From Variovorax sp. KBW07 (lineage in GTDB: Bacteria > Pseudomonadota > Gammaproteobacteria > Burkholderiales > Burkholderiaceae_C): a DNA stretch of 42,045 nt. Position 1 is the first letter of the stretch. The number at the start of each line of letters is the position of its first letter. Below are positions 17,913-26,133 of the stretch, piece after piece. The DNA lies in the NCBI RefSeq assembly GCF_003852515.1, contig NZ_QAJK01000006.1, positions 1 through 42,045 of the forward strand. The letters run 5' to 3'. The notes beneath the pieces are model-generated. The model was not told the origin of the DNA. It did not search any database and worked only from the letters and a program-made list of their open reading frames with translations. A program made the translations under genes and the position numbers.

Positions 17913-19649
17913 ATGGCCGCTGCCGAACTTCCTGTTAAAGAACCTACGCAGATTGCCCTACCCGGGCTTGCGCGCGCCCTGGTCTCAGCCGGCAAATTGC
18001 CCGCCAAGATCGCCGAAGACATCTATCAGAAGTCGCTGAGCGGACGCACCAGCTTCATTGCGGAATTGACCGGCACTGGCGCCGTCTCGGCTGCCGATCT
18101 CGCCCACACCCTTTCGACCGCCTTCGGCGCCCCGCTGCTCGACCTGGATGCCATCGACCATCAGCGGCTGCCCAAGGACCTGCTCGATCCGAAGCTGTGC
18201 CATGCGTACCGCATCGTCGTTCTCAGCAAGCGCAACAACCGTCTGATTGTTGCAACAGCCGATCCATCGGACCAGCAGGCAGCAGAAAAGATCAAGTTCG
18301 CCTCCCAGATGGGCGTGGACTGGGTCATCGCCGAATACGACAAGCTCTCGCGAATGATCGAAGCCGCCGCGGTGAGCGCGGCGGAGACCATCAACAACAT
18401 CGTTGGCAGCGGCGAGTTCGAGTTCGACGACGTCACCGCCGACACCTCGGGCGAAACCAGCGAGCAGGCCGTCGCCGAAGTCGAAGATGCGCCCGTCGTT
18501 CGCTTTCTCCACAAGATGCTGCTCGACGCCGTGGGCATGCGGGCCTCGGACATTCACTTCGAGCCCTACGAGCACCAGTACCGCGTGCGTTTTCGCGTCG
18601 ATGGCGAGTTGCGCGAAATCGCCAGCCCGCCGACGGTCATCAAGGACAAGCTGGCTTCGCGGATCAAGGTCATTTCCCGCCTCGACATCTCCGAAAAGCG
18701 CGTGCCGCAAGACGGTCGGATGAAGCTCAAGATCGGCCCGGACCGCGTGATCGACTTTCGCGTGAGCACCTTGCCCACGCTGTTCGGCGAAAAGATCGTG
18801 GTCCGTATTCTTGACCCGAGCAGCGCACGCCTGGGCATCGACGCGCTCGGCTACGACGCGGTCGAGAAAGAGCGGCTCCTGCATGCCATCGGCCGACCTT
18901 ACGGCATGGTGCTCGTCACCGGCCCCACGGGCTCGGGCAAGACGGTGTCGCTCTACACCTGCCTGAATCTCCTGAACCAGCCAGGCGTCAACATCGCGAC
19001 GGCGGAAGACCCGTCCGAAATCAACCTGCCTGGCGTCAACCAGGTCAATGTGAACGAACGCGCCGGCCTCACCTTCGCCACCGCGTTGCGCGCGTTCCTG
19101 CGCCAGGATCCCGACATCATCATGGTCGGCGAAATTCGCGACCTCGAAACCGCGGACATCTCGATCAAGGCGGCGCAAACGGGCCACCTGGTGCTTTCGA
19201 CGCTGCACACCAACGACGCACCCACCACGCTCACGCGGATGCGCAACATGGGCATTGCGCCCTTCAACATCGCGTCGAGCGTGATCCTCATCACCGCTCA
19301 GCGTCTTGCACGCCGGCTTTGCACGGTATGCCGCGTGCCAGCCGATATTCCACGCGAGGCATTGCTCGAGGCGGGCTTCAAGGAAACAGACCTGGACGGC
19401 ACGTGGAAGCCTTACCGCCCCGTGGGGTGCTCGGCATGCAGCGGCGGCTACAAGGGACGTGTCGGCATCTACCAAGTGATGCCGATCAGCGAAGCCATCC
19501 AGGAAATCATCCTGCGCGATGGCAGCGCACTCGACATTGCGCAGCAGTCCGAAGCCGAAGGCGTGCGCTCGCTGCGCCAGTCGGGTCTCGCCAAAGTCAT
19601 GCAGGGCCTCACTTCGCTTGAAGAAGTGGTGGCGTGCACCAACGAATAA
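17913..19649 (+). CDS. pilB: Type IV pilus assembly ATPase PilB
   Basis: 578 residues. This hexameric cytoplasmic ATPase powers pilin polymerisation. An N-terminal MshEN/T2SSE_N domain (about 20-155) is followed by the GspE ATPase domain. That domain has Walker A GPTGSGKT (337-344), the Asp-box TAEDPSEINLPG, Walker B IIMVGEIRD and the His-box region STLHTNDAPTTL. A zinc-binding tetracysteine (CTVC and CSAC) lies near the C-terminus, as usual for PilB. The start follows a TGA directly and lacks a strong ribosome binding site. pilC and pilD follow at once. Confidence 0.97.
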   Translation: MAAAELPVKEPTQIALPGLARALVSAGKLPAKIAEDIYQKSLSGRTSFIAELTGTGAVSAADLAHTLSTAFGAPLLDLDAIDHQRLPKDLLDPKLCHAYRIVVLSKRNNRLIVATADPSDQQAAEKIKFASQMGVDWVIAEYDKLSRMIEAAAVSAAETINNIVGSGEFEFDDVTADTSGETSEQAVAEVEDAPVVRFLHKMLLDAVGMRASDIHFEPYEHQYRVRFRVDGELREIASPPTVIKDKLASRIKVISRLDISEKRVPQDGRMKLKIGPDRVIDFRVSTLPTLFGEKIVVRILDPSSARLGIDALGYDAVEKERLLHAIGRPYGMVLVTGPTGSGKTVSLYTCLNLLNQPGVNIATAEDPSEINLPGVNQVNVNERAGLTFATALRAFLRQDPDIIMVGEIRDLETADISIKAAQTGHLVLSTLHTNDAPTTLTRMRNMGIAPFNIASSVILITAQRLARRLCTVCRVPADIPREALLEAGFKETDLDGTWKPYRPVGCSACSGGYKGRVGIYQVMPISEAIQEIILRDGSALDIAQQSEAEGVRSLRQSGLAKVMQGLTSLEEVVACTNE

Positions 19650-19673
19650 CGAACACTGAAAACCGGAGATCGA

Positions 19674-20903
19674 ATGGCAACAGTGGCAACCTCCCGCGCC
19701 AAAGTCACCCACAAGGAATTTGTCTTCGAGTGGGAAGGCAAGGACCGCAATGGCAAGCTGGTCCGGGGCGAACTTCGGGCCGCCGGCGAAAACCAGGTGC
19801 AGGCCGCATTGCGCCGCCAGGGCGTGCTCGCCTCGAAGATCAAGAAGCGCCGCATGCGCTCGGGCAAGGCCATCAAGCCCAAGGACATCGCGATCTTCAC
19901 GCGCCAGTTGGCGACCATGATGAAGGCTGGCGTGCCCTTGATGCAGTCCTTCGACATCGTCGGGCGCGGCAATGCCAATCCCAGCGTGGCCAAGCTCCTC
20001 AACGACATCCGCAGCGACGTGGAAACCGGCACCTCCTTGTCGGCCGCCTTTCGCAAGTTTCCGAAGTACTTCGACAACCTCTATTGCAACCTGGTGGAAG
20101 CTGGTGAAGCGGCTGGTATTCTTGAAGAGTTGCTCGACCGTTTGGCCACGTACATGGAGAAAACCGAGGCGATCAAGTCCAAGATCAAATCGGCACTGAT
20201 GTATCCGACGTCGGTGGTGGTCGTTGCTTTCGTGGTAGTGGCCATCATCATGATTTTCGTGATCCCGGCCTTCAAGGAAGTATTCACGTCATTCGGCGCA
20301 GACCTGCCGGCCCCGACGCTGTTCGTGATGGCCGTCAGCGAGTTTTTCGTCTCCTACTGGTGGCTGATCTTCGGTGGCATCGGTGGCGGCATCTACTTCT
20401 TCCTACAAGCCTGGAGACGCAATGAACGCGTGCAAAGGGCCATGGATCGCTTGCTATTGCGCGTTCCGATCTTCGGCACCCTGATCGAGAAATCCTGTGT
20501 TGCCCGCTGGACCCGAACCCTCGCCACCATGTTCGCAGCCGGCGTGCCGCTGGTCGAAGCCCTCGACTCGGTGGGCGGCGCGTCGGGCAATACCGTCTAC
20601 GGCGATGCCACCGCCAAGATCCAGCAGGAAGTGTCGACCGGCACCAGCCTCACCACGGCCATGACCAACGCCAACCTGTTCCCTTCAATGGTGATCCAGA
20701 TGACGTCCATCGGCGAAGAATCCGGCTCCATCGACCACATGCTGGGCAAGGCGGCCGACTTCTACGAGTCCGAGGTCGACGACATGGTGGCGGGCCTGTC
20801 GAGCCTGATGGAGCCCATCATCATCGTGTTCCTCGGCACGATCATCGGTGGCATCGTGGTGTCGATGTACCTGCCCATCTTCAAGCTCGGCCAGGTCGTT
20901 TGA
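19674..20903 (+). CDS. pilC: Type IV pilus inner-membrane platform protein PilC
   Basis: 409 residues. It forms the inner-membrane platform that couples PilB to pilin assembly. Two T2SSF domains (about 75-200 and 280-400) show IFTRQLATMMKAGVPLMQSF and its later counterpart WTRTLATMFAAGVPLVEALD. Three transmembrane segments are visible, two centrally and one at the C-terminus (EPIIIVFLGTIIGGIVVSMY). A ribosome binding site (GGAG) precedes the ATG. The stop overlaps the pilD start (TGATG). Confidence 0.97.
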   Translation: MATVATSRAKVTHKEFVFEWEGKDRNGKLVRGELRAAGENQVQAALRRQGVLASKIKKRRMRSGKAIKPKDIAIFTRQLATMMKAGVPLMQSFDIVGRGNANPSVAKLLNDIRSDVETGTSLSAAFRKFPKYFDNLYCNLVEAGEAAGILEELLDRLATYMEKTEAIKSKIKSALMYPTSVVVVAFVVVAIIMIFVIPAFKEVFTSFGADLPAPTLFVMAVSEFFVSYWWLIFGGIGGGIYFFLQAWRRNERVQRAMDRLLLRVPIFGTLIEKSCVARWTRTLATMFAAGVPLVEALDSVGGASGNTVYGDATAKIQQEVSTGTSLTTAMTNANLFPSMVIQMTSIGEESGSIDHMLGKAADFYESEVDDMVAGLSSLMEPIIIVFLGTIIGGIVVSMYLPIFKLGQVV

Positions 20904-21868
20904 TGCTGGTTTCGCGGGAATTCGACACCGCTTTCGCCGGTGTGCTGGGGCTATTGATCGGCAGCTTCCTGAACGTGGTGATCTACCGCGTGCCAGTCAT
21001 GATGTACCGCGACTGGCTGGCCGATGCCGTCGCGAACCTCATGCCGTCGAAGGACGCCCCTTCGCTGTGGTCACTGGTATTCGGTCCGAAGGCCACGCCA
21101 CCCGAGGGGCTGGAAGCAGCAGCCGACAAGGCTGCAACGGCCATCGAAGCCTTACCCCCCTTCGACCTCACACGCCCCGCGTCGCGCTGCGGGGCCTGCG
21201 GCCACCAGATCCGCTGGTACCAGAACATCCCCGTGCTCAGCTACCTGCTGCTGCGCGGCCGATGCGCGTCCTGCAAGACCACGATCAGCCCACGCTATCC
21301 GCTGGTCGAACTGCTCACCGGCGGCCTGTTCGCCCTGTGCGCCTACCGCTTCGGCCTCACGCCCACCGCGGCGCTGTGGGCGGCTTTCGGAGCACTGCTG
21401 ATCTGCCAGTTCCTGATCGATTTCGACACCCAGTTCCTGCCCGACTCGCTCAACTATCCCCTGCTCTGGCTCGGCCTCATCGGTGCCGCCATGGGCTGGA
21501 CCGGCGTCACGCTGAGCGCATCCGTCTGGGGCGCGGTGTTCGGCTACCTCAGCCTCTGGCTTGTGTACCATGGCTTTCGCCTGGTCACGGGCAAGGAAGG
21601 CATGGGCTATGGAGATTTCAAGCTGCTCGCCGCGCTGGGCGCATGGCTCGGCGCCGACTACCTCATCGCGATCATCCTCGTCTCTTCGCTGGTGGGCGCC
21701 GTGATCGGCCTGACGCTGCGCTTTGCCGGCAAGCTCGCGCACAAGGACATCCCCATCGCCTTCGGCCCCTTCCTGGCCGGCGCGGGCCTCGTGTGCCTGG
21801 TCGCGGGCCCCGATGTCGTGAGGCAATGGATTCCGTTCGCGTTCCCGCTCGGCGCGCTGGTCCATTGA
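20903..21868 (+). CDS. pilD: Prepilin peptidase/N-methyltransferase PilD
   Basis: 321 residues. This polytopic aspartic protease cleaves type III signal peptides of prepilins and methylates the new N-terminus. The N-terminal GSFLNVVIYRVP is typical. The cytoplasmic domain has zinc cysteines C96, C99, C121 and C124 (CGAC...CASC), with an extra loop of about 40 residues before them. Catalytic aspartates are in LIDFDTQFLPD (near 173) and GYGDFK (238). I use ATG 20903 rather than the TTG just upstream. Confidence 0.97.
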   Translation: MLVSREFDTAFAGVLGLLIGSFLNVVIYRVPVMMYRDWLADAVANLMPSKDAPSLWSLVFGPKATPPEGLEAAADKAATAIEALPPFDLTRPASRCGACGHQIRWYQNIPVLSYLLLRGRCASCKTTISPRYPLVELLTGGLFALCAYRFGLTPTAALWAAFGALLICQFLIDFDTQFLPDSLNYPLLWLGLIGAAMGWTGVTLSASVWGAVFGYLSLWLVYHGFRLVTGKEGMGYGDFKLLAALGAWLGADYLIAIILVSSLVGAVIGLTLRFAGKLAHKDIPIAFGPFLAGAGLVCLVAGPDVVRQWIPFAFPLGALVH

Positions 21869-21876
21869 CACGGGGC

Positions 21877-22485
21877 ATGGTCCGGCGCATCGGCCTGACG
21901 GGCGGCATCGGCAGCGGCAAGAGCACCGTCGCCGCCTTGCTGGTCGCCCAAGGCGCCGTGCTGGTCGACACGGACGCCATCGCACGCGCCATTGCACAGC
22001 CAGGCGGCATTGCCATGCCGGCCATCGAGACCGCGTTCGGCCCCGGCGTCATCACCCCGGACGGCGGCATGGACCGGGCAGCCATGCGCCAGATCGTCTT
22101 CGCCGATGCGGGCGCCAAGACTCGCCTCGAATCCATCCTGCACCCGCTGATCGGCGCCGAAACACAGCGCCAGGCCACGGCGGCGGGCAACGATGCCATC
22201 GTTGTCTTCGACGTTCCGCTGCTGGTCGAATCCGGCCGCTGGCGCGCCATCGTGGACCGGGTGCTGGTGGTCGACGCCACCGAAGACACCCAGCTGAAAC
22301 GTGTTGTTGCACGCTCGGGATGGACACCCGAAGCAGTCCGGGCCGTGATCGCCCAGCAGGCCCCGCGCAAGGCACGCAGGGCCGCCGCCGATGCCGTCAT
22401 TTTCAATGAGTCGTTGACGCTGGCGGAACTAGACACTGCCGTGCGGGGTCTCTGGAAGCACTGGTCCGCGGCCAGCACGCGATAA
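21877..22485 (+). CDS. coaE: Dephospho-CoA kinase
   Basis: 202 residues. It phosphorylates dephospho-CoA in the last step of coenzyme A synthesis. The P-loop GGIGSGKST (9-17) is followed by LVDTDAIAR, the DVPLLVESGRW stretch and the C-terminal DAVIFNE. The ATG at 21877 lies 8 bp after pilD. pilD-coaE-zapD-yacG is a common betaproteobacterial order; here two extra genes follow coaE before zapD. Confidence 0.97.
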   Translation: MVRRIGLTGGIGSGKSTVAALLVAQGAVLVDTDAIARAIAQPGGIAMPAIETAFGPGVITPDGGMDRAAMRQIVFADAGAKTRLESILHPLIGAETQRQATAAGNDAIVVFDVPLLVESGRWRAIVDRVLVVDATEDTQLKRVVARSGWTPEAVRAVIAQQAPRKARRAAADAVIFNESLTLAELDTAVRGLWKHWSAASTR

Positions 22486-22526
22486 TCCGAGACCAGCCTC
22501 CCTCGCGGCGGCACAACGACTACGAC

Positions 22527-22549
22527 AAAAAGGCGCTCGCTGAAGCGCC
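22527..22549 (-). terminator. Minus-strand intrinsic terminator shape between coaE and the MBOAT gene
   Basis: Read on the minus strand, GGCGCT-N6-AGCGCC (22532-22537 with 22544-22549) is followed by five T. No minus-strand gene ends here. On the plus strand the hairpin ends 9 bp before the MBOAT start, so it may instead affect translation of that gene. Confidence 0.5.
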
Positions 22550-22558
22550 CTCCCCGAG

Positions 22559-24055
22559 ATGCTGTTCAACTCGTACCCCTTCATTTTTGTCTACTTCCCG
22601 CTGGTCCTGATCGGGTTCTTTTTGATCGGCAAGCGCAATGCCCGGGCTGCCGCCGGGTTCCTCGCGCTGGCTTCGCTGTTCTTCTACGGCTGGTGGAGCG
22701 TCAAGGCCCTGCCGCTGCTGCTGGCCTCCATCTGCGTCAACTACTGGTTCGGCCTGCGGCTGTCCCCCGCGCCGGGACGCGACGACAGGCAACGCAAGAC
22801 CCTGCTGGTGATTGCCCTGGTGGTCAATCTGGCGGTGCTGGCGGTGTTCAAGTACGCCAACTTCTTCGTTGCCAACGTGAACGACGGGCTTGCCGCGGCG
22901 GGCCTCTCGCAGATTCCGATGCTGCACATCGTGCTGCCGATCGGCATCTCGTTCTATACCTTCACCCAGATCGCCTTCCTGGTCGATTGCTGGCAAGGCA
23001 AGGTGCACGAGCGCAGCTTCATTCACTACGTGTTGTTCGTGACCTACTTCCCGCACCTGATCGCGGGGCCGGTGCTGCATCACGCGCAAATGATGCCGCA
23101 GTTCGCCAACCCGGCGACCTACAAGATCAGCCCCGACAAGCTGGCGCTCGGCATCGCGATCTTCACATTCGGCCTTGCCAAGAAGCTGCTCATCGCCGAT
23201 CCGATGGGGCAGTACGCCGACATGATGTTCAACGGCGTGCACCAGGGCCACAACCCCACGCTGTACACCGCGTGGTTCGGAGCGCTGGCCTACACGCTGC
23301 AGATCTACTTCGACTTCTCGGGCTACTCCGACATGGCCGTCGGCCTGTCCATGTGCCTGGGCGTGCAGTTGCCGCTGAATTTCCGCTCGCCCTACAAATC
23401 GACCAGCATCATCGAATTCTGGCGCCGCTGGCACATCTCGCTGTCGACCTTCCTGCGCGACTACCTCTACGTGCCGCTCGGCGGCAACCGCAAGGGCCCG
23501 GCACGGCGCTACCTGAACCTCTTTCTCACCATGCTGCTGGGCGGCCTGTGGCACGGCGCCGCCTGGACCTACGTGATCTGGGGCGCCCTGCACGGCATGT
23601 TCCTGATGATCAACCATCTGTGGAACGCCAAGGTGCGGCGCCACGCCTCGCCCGGCCGCCTTGCAAAGTTCCTGGGCTGGCTGCTTACCTTCCTGTGCGT
23701 CGTCGTGGCCTGGATCGTCTTCCGCGCCGAAAGCATGCAGGCCGCCATCGCCATCTACAAGGGCATGCTCGGCATGCATGGCGCACCGGTTTCGGCATTC
23801 AGCGAACTGGGCAGCGCCATCCCGTACCGCAAGCCGAAGTTCTTCCAGACCATGCTGGTCGCACTCGTCATCTGCCTGGCATTTCCGCCGACCATCACGC
23901 TCGAGCGCTGGGTGCCGCGGGTTCAGATGCTCGCCGGCCGCGCTCGCCTGGCGTGGGCCTCGACCGCCCTGATGGCGATCTTCACGGTGGTCCTCCTGGG
24001 CTTCTGCATTTCGCGGCTCGGCAGCTACAGCCCGTTCCTTTACTTCCAGTTCTAA
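22559..24055 (+). CDS. Membrane-bound O-acyltransferase (MBOAT, AlgI-like)
   Basis: 498 residues with about ten hydrophobic segments. The MBOAT core has LPIGISFYTFTQIAFLVD (126-143), WRRWHISLSTFLRDYLYVPLGG (288-309) and the catalytic histidine 332 in GGLWHGAAW. Such proteins pass acyl (usually acetyl) groups across the inner membrane for attachment to an exported polymer such as alginate, cellulose or peptidoglycan. The SGNH protein encoded 1 bp downstream is the expected periplasmic partner. No polysaccharide synthase is in the window, so the acceptor is unknown. It splits the usual coaE-zapD neighbourhood. Confidence 0.93.
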   Translation: MLFNSYPFIFVYFPLVLIGFFLIGKRNARAAAGFLALASLFFYGWWSVKALPLLLASICVNYWFGLRLSPAPGRDDRQRKTLLVIALVVNLAVLAVFKYANFFVANVNDGLAAAGLSQIPMLHIVLPIGISFYTFTQIAFLVDCWQGKVHERSFIHYVLFVTYFPHLIAGPVLHHAQMMPQFANPATYKISPDKLALGIAIFTFGLAKKLLIADPMGQYADMMFNGVHQGHNPTLYTAWFGALAYTLQIYFDFSGYSDMAVGLSMCLGVQLPLNFRSPYKSTSIIEFWRRWHISLSTFLRDYLYVPLGGNRKGPARRYLNLFLTMLLGGLWHGAAWTYVIWGALHGMFLMINHLWNAKVRRHASPGRLAKFLGWLLTFLCVVVAWIVFRAESMQAAIAIYKGMLGMHGAPVSAFSELGSAIPYRKPKFFQTMLVALVICLAFPPTITLERWVPRVQMLAGRARLAWASTALMAIFTVVLLGFCISRLGSYSPFLYFQF

Positions 24056-24056
24056 G

Positions 24057-25082
24057 ATGGCACGCCTCAAGACGCCGGCGAAGCTCTGGCTTCAGATTTT
24101 CGCGGCAGGTTTCGCGGTCCTCAGCACGATGCTGGCCATCACGCTGTTGACGCCCATTTCCTATGGCGACCTCACCCGCATCGGCCGCCTGTCGGACCAT
24201 CAGTTCGGCTGGCTCAAGCCACCGCCGAAGGTCGACCCCAAGAACCTGAAGGGCGTTCCGCTGGACCAGGCCGACATCGTCCTGATCGGTGACAGCTTCT
24301 CCATGACGCACCGCTGGCAGTCGGTACTGACCAAGGCCGGCTACCGCATCACCACCACCTACTGGCCGCAATTCGGCGTCGAGGCCATCTGCAGCGACTT
24401 CGACGACTGGCTCGAACGCAGCGGTTTTCGCGGCAAGCTGATCATTGTCGAAAGCGTCGAGCGGTACCTGGGCGAGCGGCTGGACGTGGGCGCCAAATGC
24501 GCCACCATGACACGGCCTTTCATGACCAAGGCCGATCCCTACGTGCCTCCGCTGGAAGATGTTCCCGGTTTCGAACTCAACTGGGGCGCGCCCATCACGC
24601 AGGGGCCCATCACCTACTGGAACACCCGCCGCGCCATCAAGACGCCCGGCGATACCGTCTACAACAACGACGCGATGGTTCGCGTGGTGCCCGACGGCTG
24701 CAAGTTCTTCAGCCACCGGCTGTGCGACAAGGCGCTCTTCCTTGCCGAAGACGTCACGCACCGCGAGCTGACCCCACGCGACGTCGAGAGCATGAAGGCC
24801 TTCGCCGCCGCTCGCCGCACGCCCATGCTGTGGATGGTGATCCCCAACAAGACCACGGTCTACATCGAGCACAACCATTCGAAGGATTTCGTTACCGCTT
24901 ACCGGAACACCGGCCTCGGCCCCGACCTGTTCGGTTGGGCCGAGACGCGGCATGCGCTGACCCGCGACTTCTATTTTCCGAACGATACTCACCTCTCGAT
25001 GCACGGACAGCTCGAGCTGGGTGAGTTGATGCTGAACGAAGTCCGCAAGAAACTGCCCGAACCGCCCTCGCGCCACCCGTGA
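24057..25082 (+). CDS. SGNH-hydrolase-like periplasmic protein, probable O-acetylation partner of the MBOAT
   Basis: 341 residues with an N-terminal signal anchor (about 10-32). The domain has GDSFS (78-82), supplying the nucleophile Ser80, and NDTHLS (309-314), supplying Asp310 and His312. These fit the catalytic residues of SGNH-type acetylesterases or transferases such as AlgJ/AlgX/PatB-like proteins. It follows the MBOAT stop by 1 bp, so the two are translated together. Inference: the MBOAT exports acyl groups and this protein transfers them to a periplasmic glycan. An esterase role is the alternative. It does not overlap zapD, which starts 31 bp on. Confidence 0.85.
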   Translation: MARLKTPAKLWLQIFAAGFAVLSTMLAITLLTPISYGDLTRIGRLSDHQFGWLKPPPKVDPKNLKGVPLDQADIVLIGDSFSMTHRWQSVLTKAGYRITTTYWPQFGVEAICSDFDDWLERSGFRGKLIIVESVERYLGERLDVGAKCATMTRPFMTKADPYVPPLEDVPGFELNWGAPITQGPITYWNTRRAIKTPGDTVYNNDAMVRVVPDGCKFFSHRLCDKALFLAEDVTHRELTPRDVESMKAFAAARRTPMLWMVIPNKTTVYIEHNHSKDFVTAYRNTGLGPDLFGWAETRHALTRDFYFPNDTHLSMHGQLELGELMLNEVRKKLPEPPSRHP

Positions 25083-25113
25083 GATCATTCGATTCGACGA
25101 CAGGAACCCGCCC

Positions 25114-25869
25114 GTGATCCTCTACGAATACCCCTTCAACGAGCGCATCCGGACCTACTTGAGGCTGGAGCACCTGTTTCGCCGCCTGGGCGAACTGGTG
25201 CCCTCGGAATCGCCGCTCTCCCATCACTACGCCCTGATCACGATCTTCGAGATCATGGACGTCGCCGCGCGCGCCGACCTCAAGGCCGACGTGCTGCGCG
25301 ACCTCGACAAGCACAAGAACGTCTTCAACAGCTACCGCGGCAACCCGGCCATTGCCGAAGCCGTGCTCGACCAGGTCGTGAGCCAGCTCGAGCGCAACTT
25401 CACCGCGCTGAACGGCGTGTCGGGCAAGGCCGGCCAGGCCCTGACCGAAAACGAGTGGCTCATGAGCATCCGCAGCCGCGCCGGCATTCCGGGCGGCACC
25501 TGCGAGTTCGACCTTCCCGCCTACTTCGCCTGGCAGCACCGCGCCGCGCCCAGCCGCCGCGCGGACCTCGAGCGCTGGTCCAACACGCTGTCGCCGCTGG
25601 CCTCGTCGATCTACCTGCTGCTCAAGCTGCTGCGCGATGCCGATGTGCCCTACAAGGTGATCGCCAGCCATGGCCAGTTCCAGCAGAACCTGCCGCAGGG
25701 CCGCAGCTTCCAGTTGCTGCGCCTGCGCATCGACCCCAAGCTCGGACTGGTGCCTGAAATCAGCGGCAACCGCCTGATGGTGTCGGTGCGCCTGATGCGG
25801 CACGAGGCCGACGACCGGCTGCACCAGAGCACCGAAGACGCACCTTTCGAACTGACCCTCTGCGCATGA
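25114..25869 (+). CDS. zapD: Cell division protein ZapD
   Basis: 251 residues, normal for the family (DUF1342). ZapD crosslinks FtsZ filaments at the division ring. The N-terminus [21 protein letters not shown] is diagnostic, followed by a mostly helical domain and a beta-rich C-terminal half ([22 protein letters not shown]). The start is GTG, preceded by a modest AGGAA. It overlaps yacG by 4 bp. Confidence 0.96.
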   Translation: MILYEYPFNERIRTYLRLEHLFRRLGELVPSESPLSHHYALITIFEIMDVAARADLKADVLRDLDKHKNVFNSYRGNPAIAEAVLDQVVSQLERNFTALNGVSGKAGQALTENEWLMSIRSRAGIPGGTCEFDLPAYFAWQHRAAPSRRADLERWSNTLSPLASSIYLLLKLLRDADVPYKVIASHGQFQQNLPQGRSFQLLRLRIDPKLGLVPEISGNRLMVSVRLMRHEADDRLHQSTEDAPFELTLCA

Positions 25870-26075
25870 GCAAGTTGAACGACATCGGCGAGCGCATCGT
25901 CCGTTGTCCCGCGTGCCGCGGCGACAGCGTCTACGCTGCCAGCAACCCCTACCGGCCCTTCTGCAGCGCGCGCTGCAAGGGCATCGACCTCGGCGCCTGG
26001 GCGAGCGAGGAATTCCGCATGCCGGCCGAAGCGCCGCCCGACGAAGAGCCTTTCGGCGATCCAAAGATCCAATAG
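25866..26075 (+). CDS. yacG: DNA gyrase inhibitor YacG
   Basis: 69 residues. A small zinc protein that in E. coli binds GyrB and blocks DNA binding by gyrase. The four zinc ligands are C14, C17, C33 and C37 (CPAC and CSARC). [19 protein letters not shown] is the family hallmark, followed by an acidic tail. It overlaps zapD by ATGA and is the last gene of this rightward run. Confidence 0.95.
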   Translation: MSKLNDIGERIVRCPACRGDSVYAASNPYRPFCSARCKGIDLGAWASEEFRMPAEAPPDEEPFGDPKIQ

Positions 26076-26110
26076 CCGAGAGCCAATAGCCGGCTGCCAG
26101 TAGCGACGAA
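26069..26110. repeat. Three-unit 14-bp tandem repeat at the yacG stop codon
   Basis: CCAATAGCCG occurs at 26069 and 26083, and a degraded copy (CCAGTAGCGA) at 26097, a period of 14 bp. The first unit contains the yacG stop codon. Because 14 is not a multiple of three, the TAG recurs in all three frames. A GCCGGCT/AGCCGGC pairing (26089-26095 with 26111-26117) overlaps it. Confidence 0.65.
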
Positions 26111-26133
26111 AGCCGGCCTCGCCGTCGTGCGGC

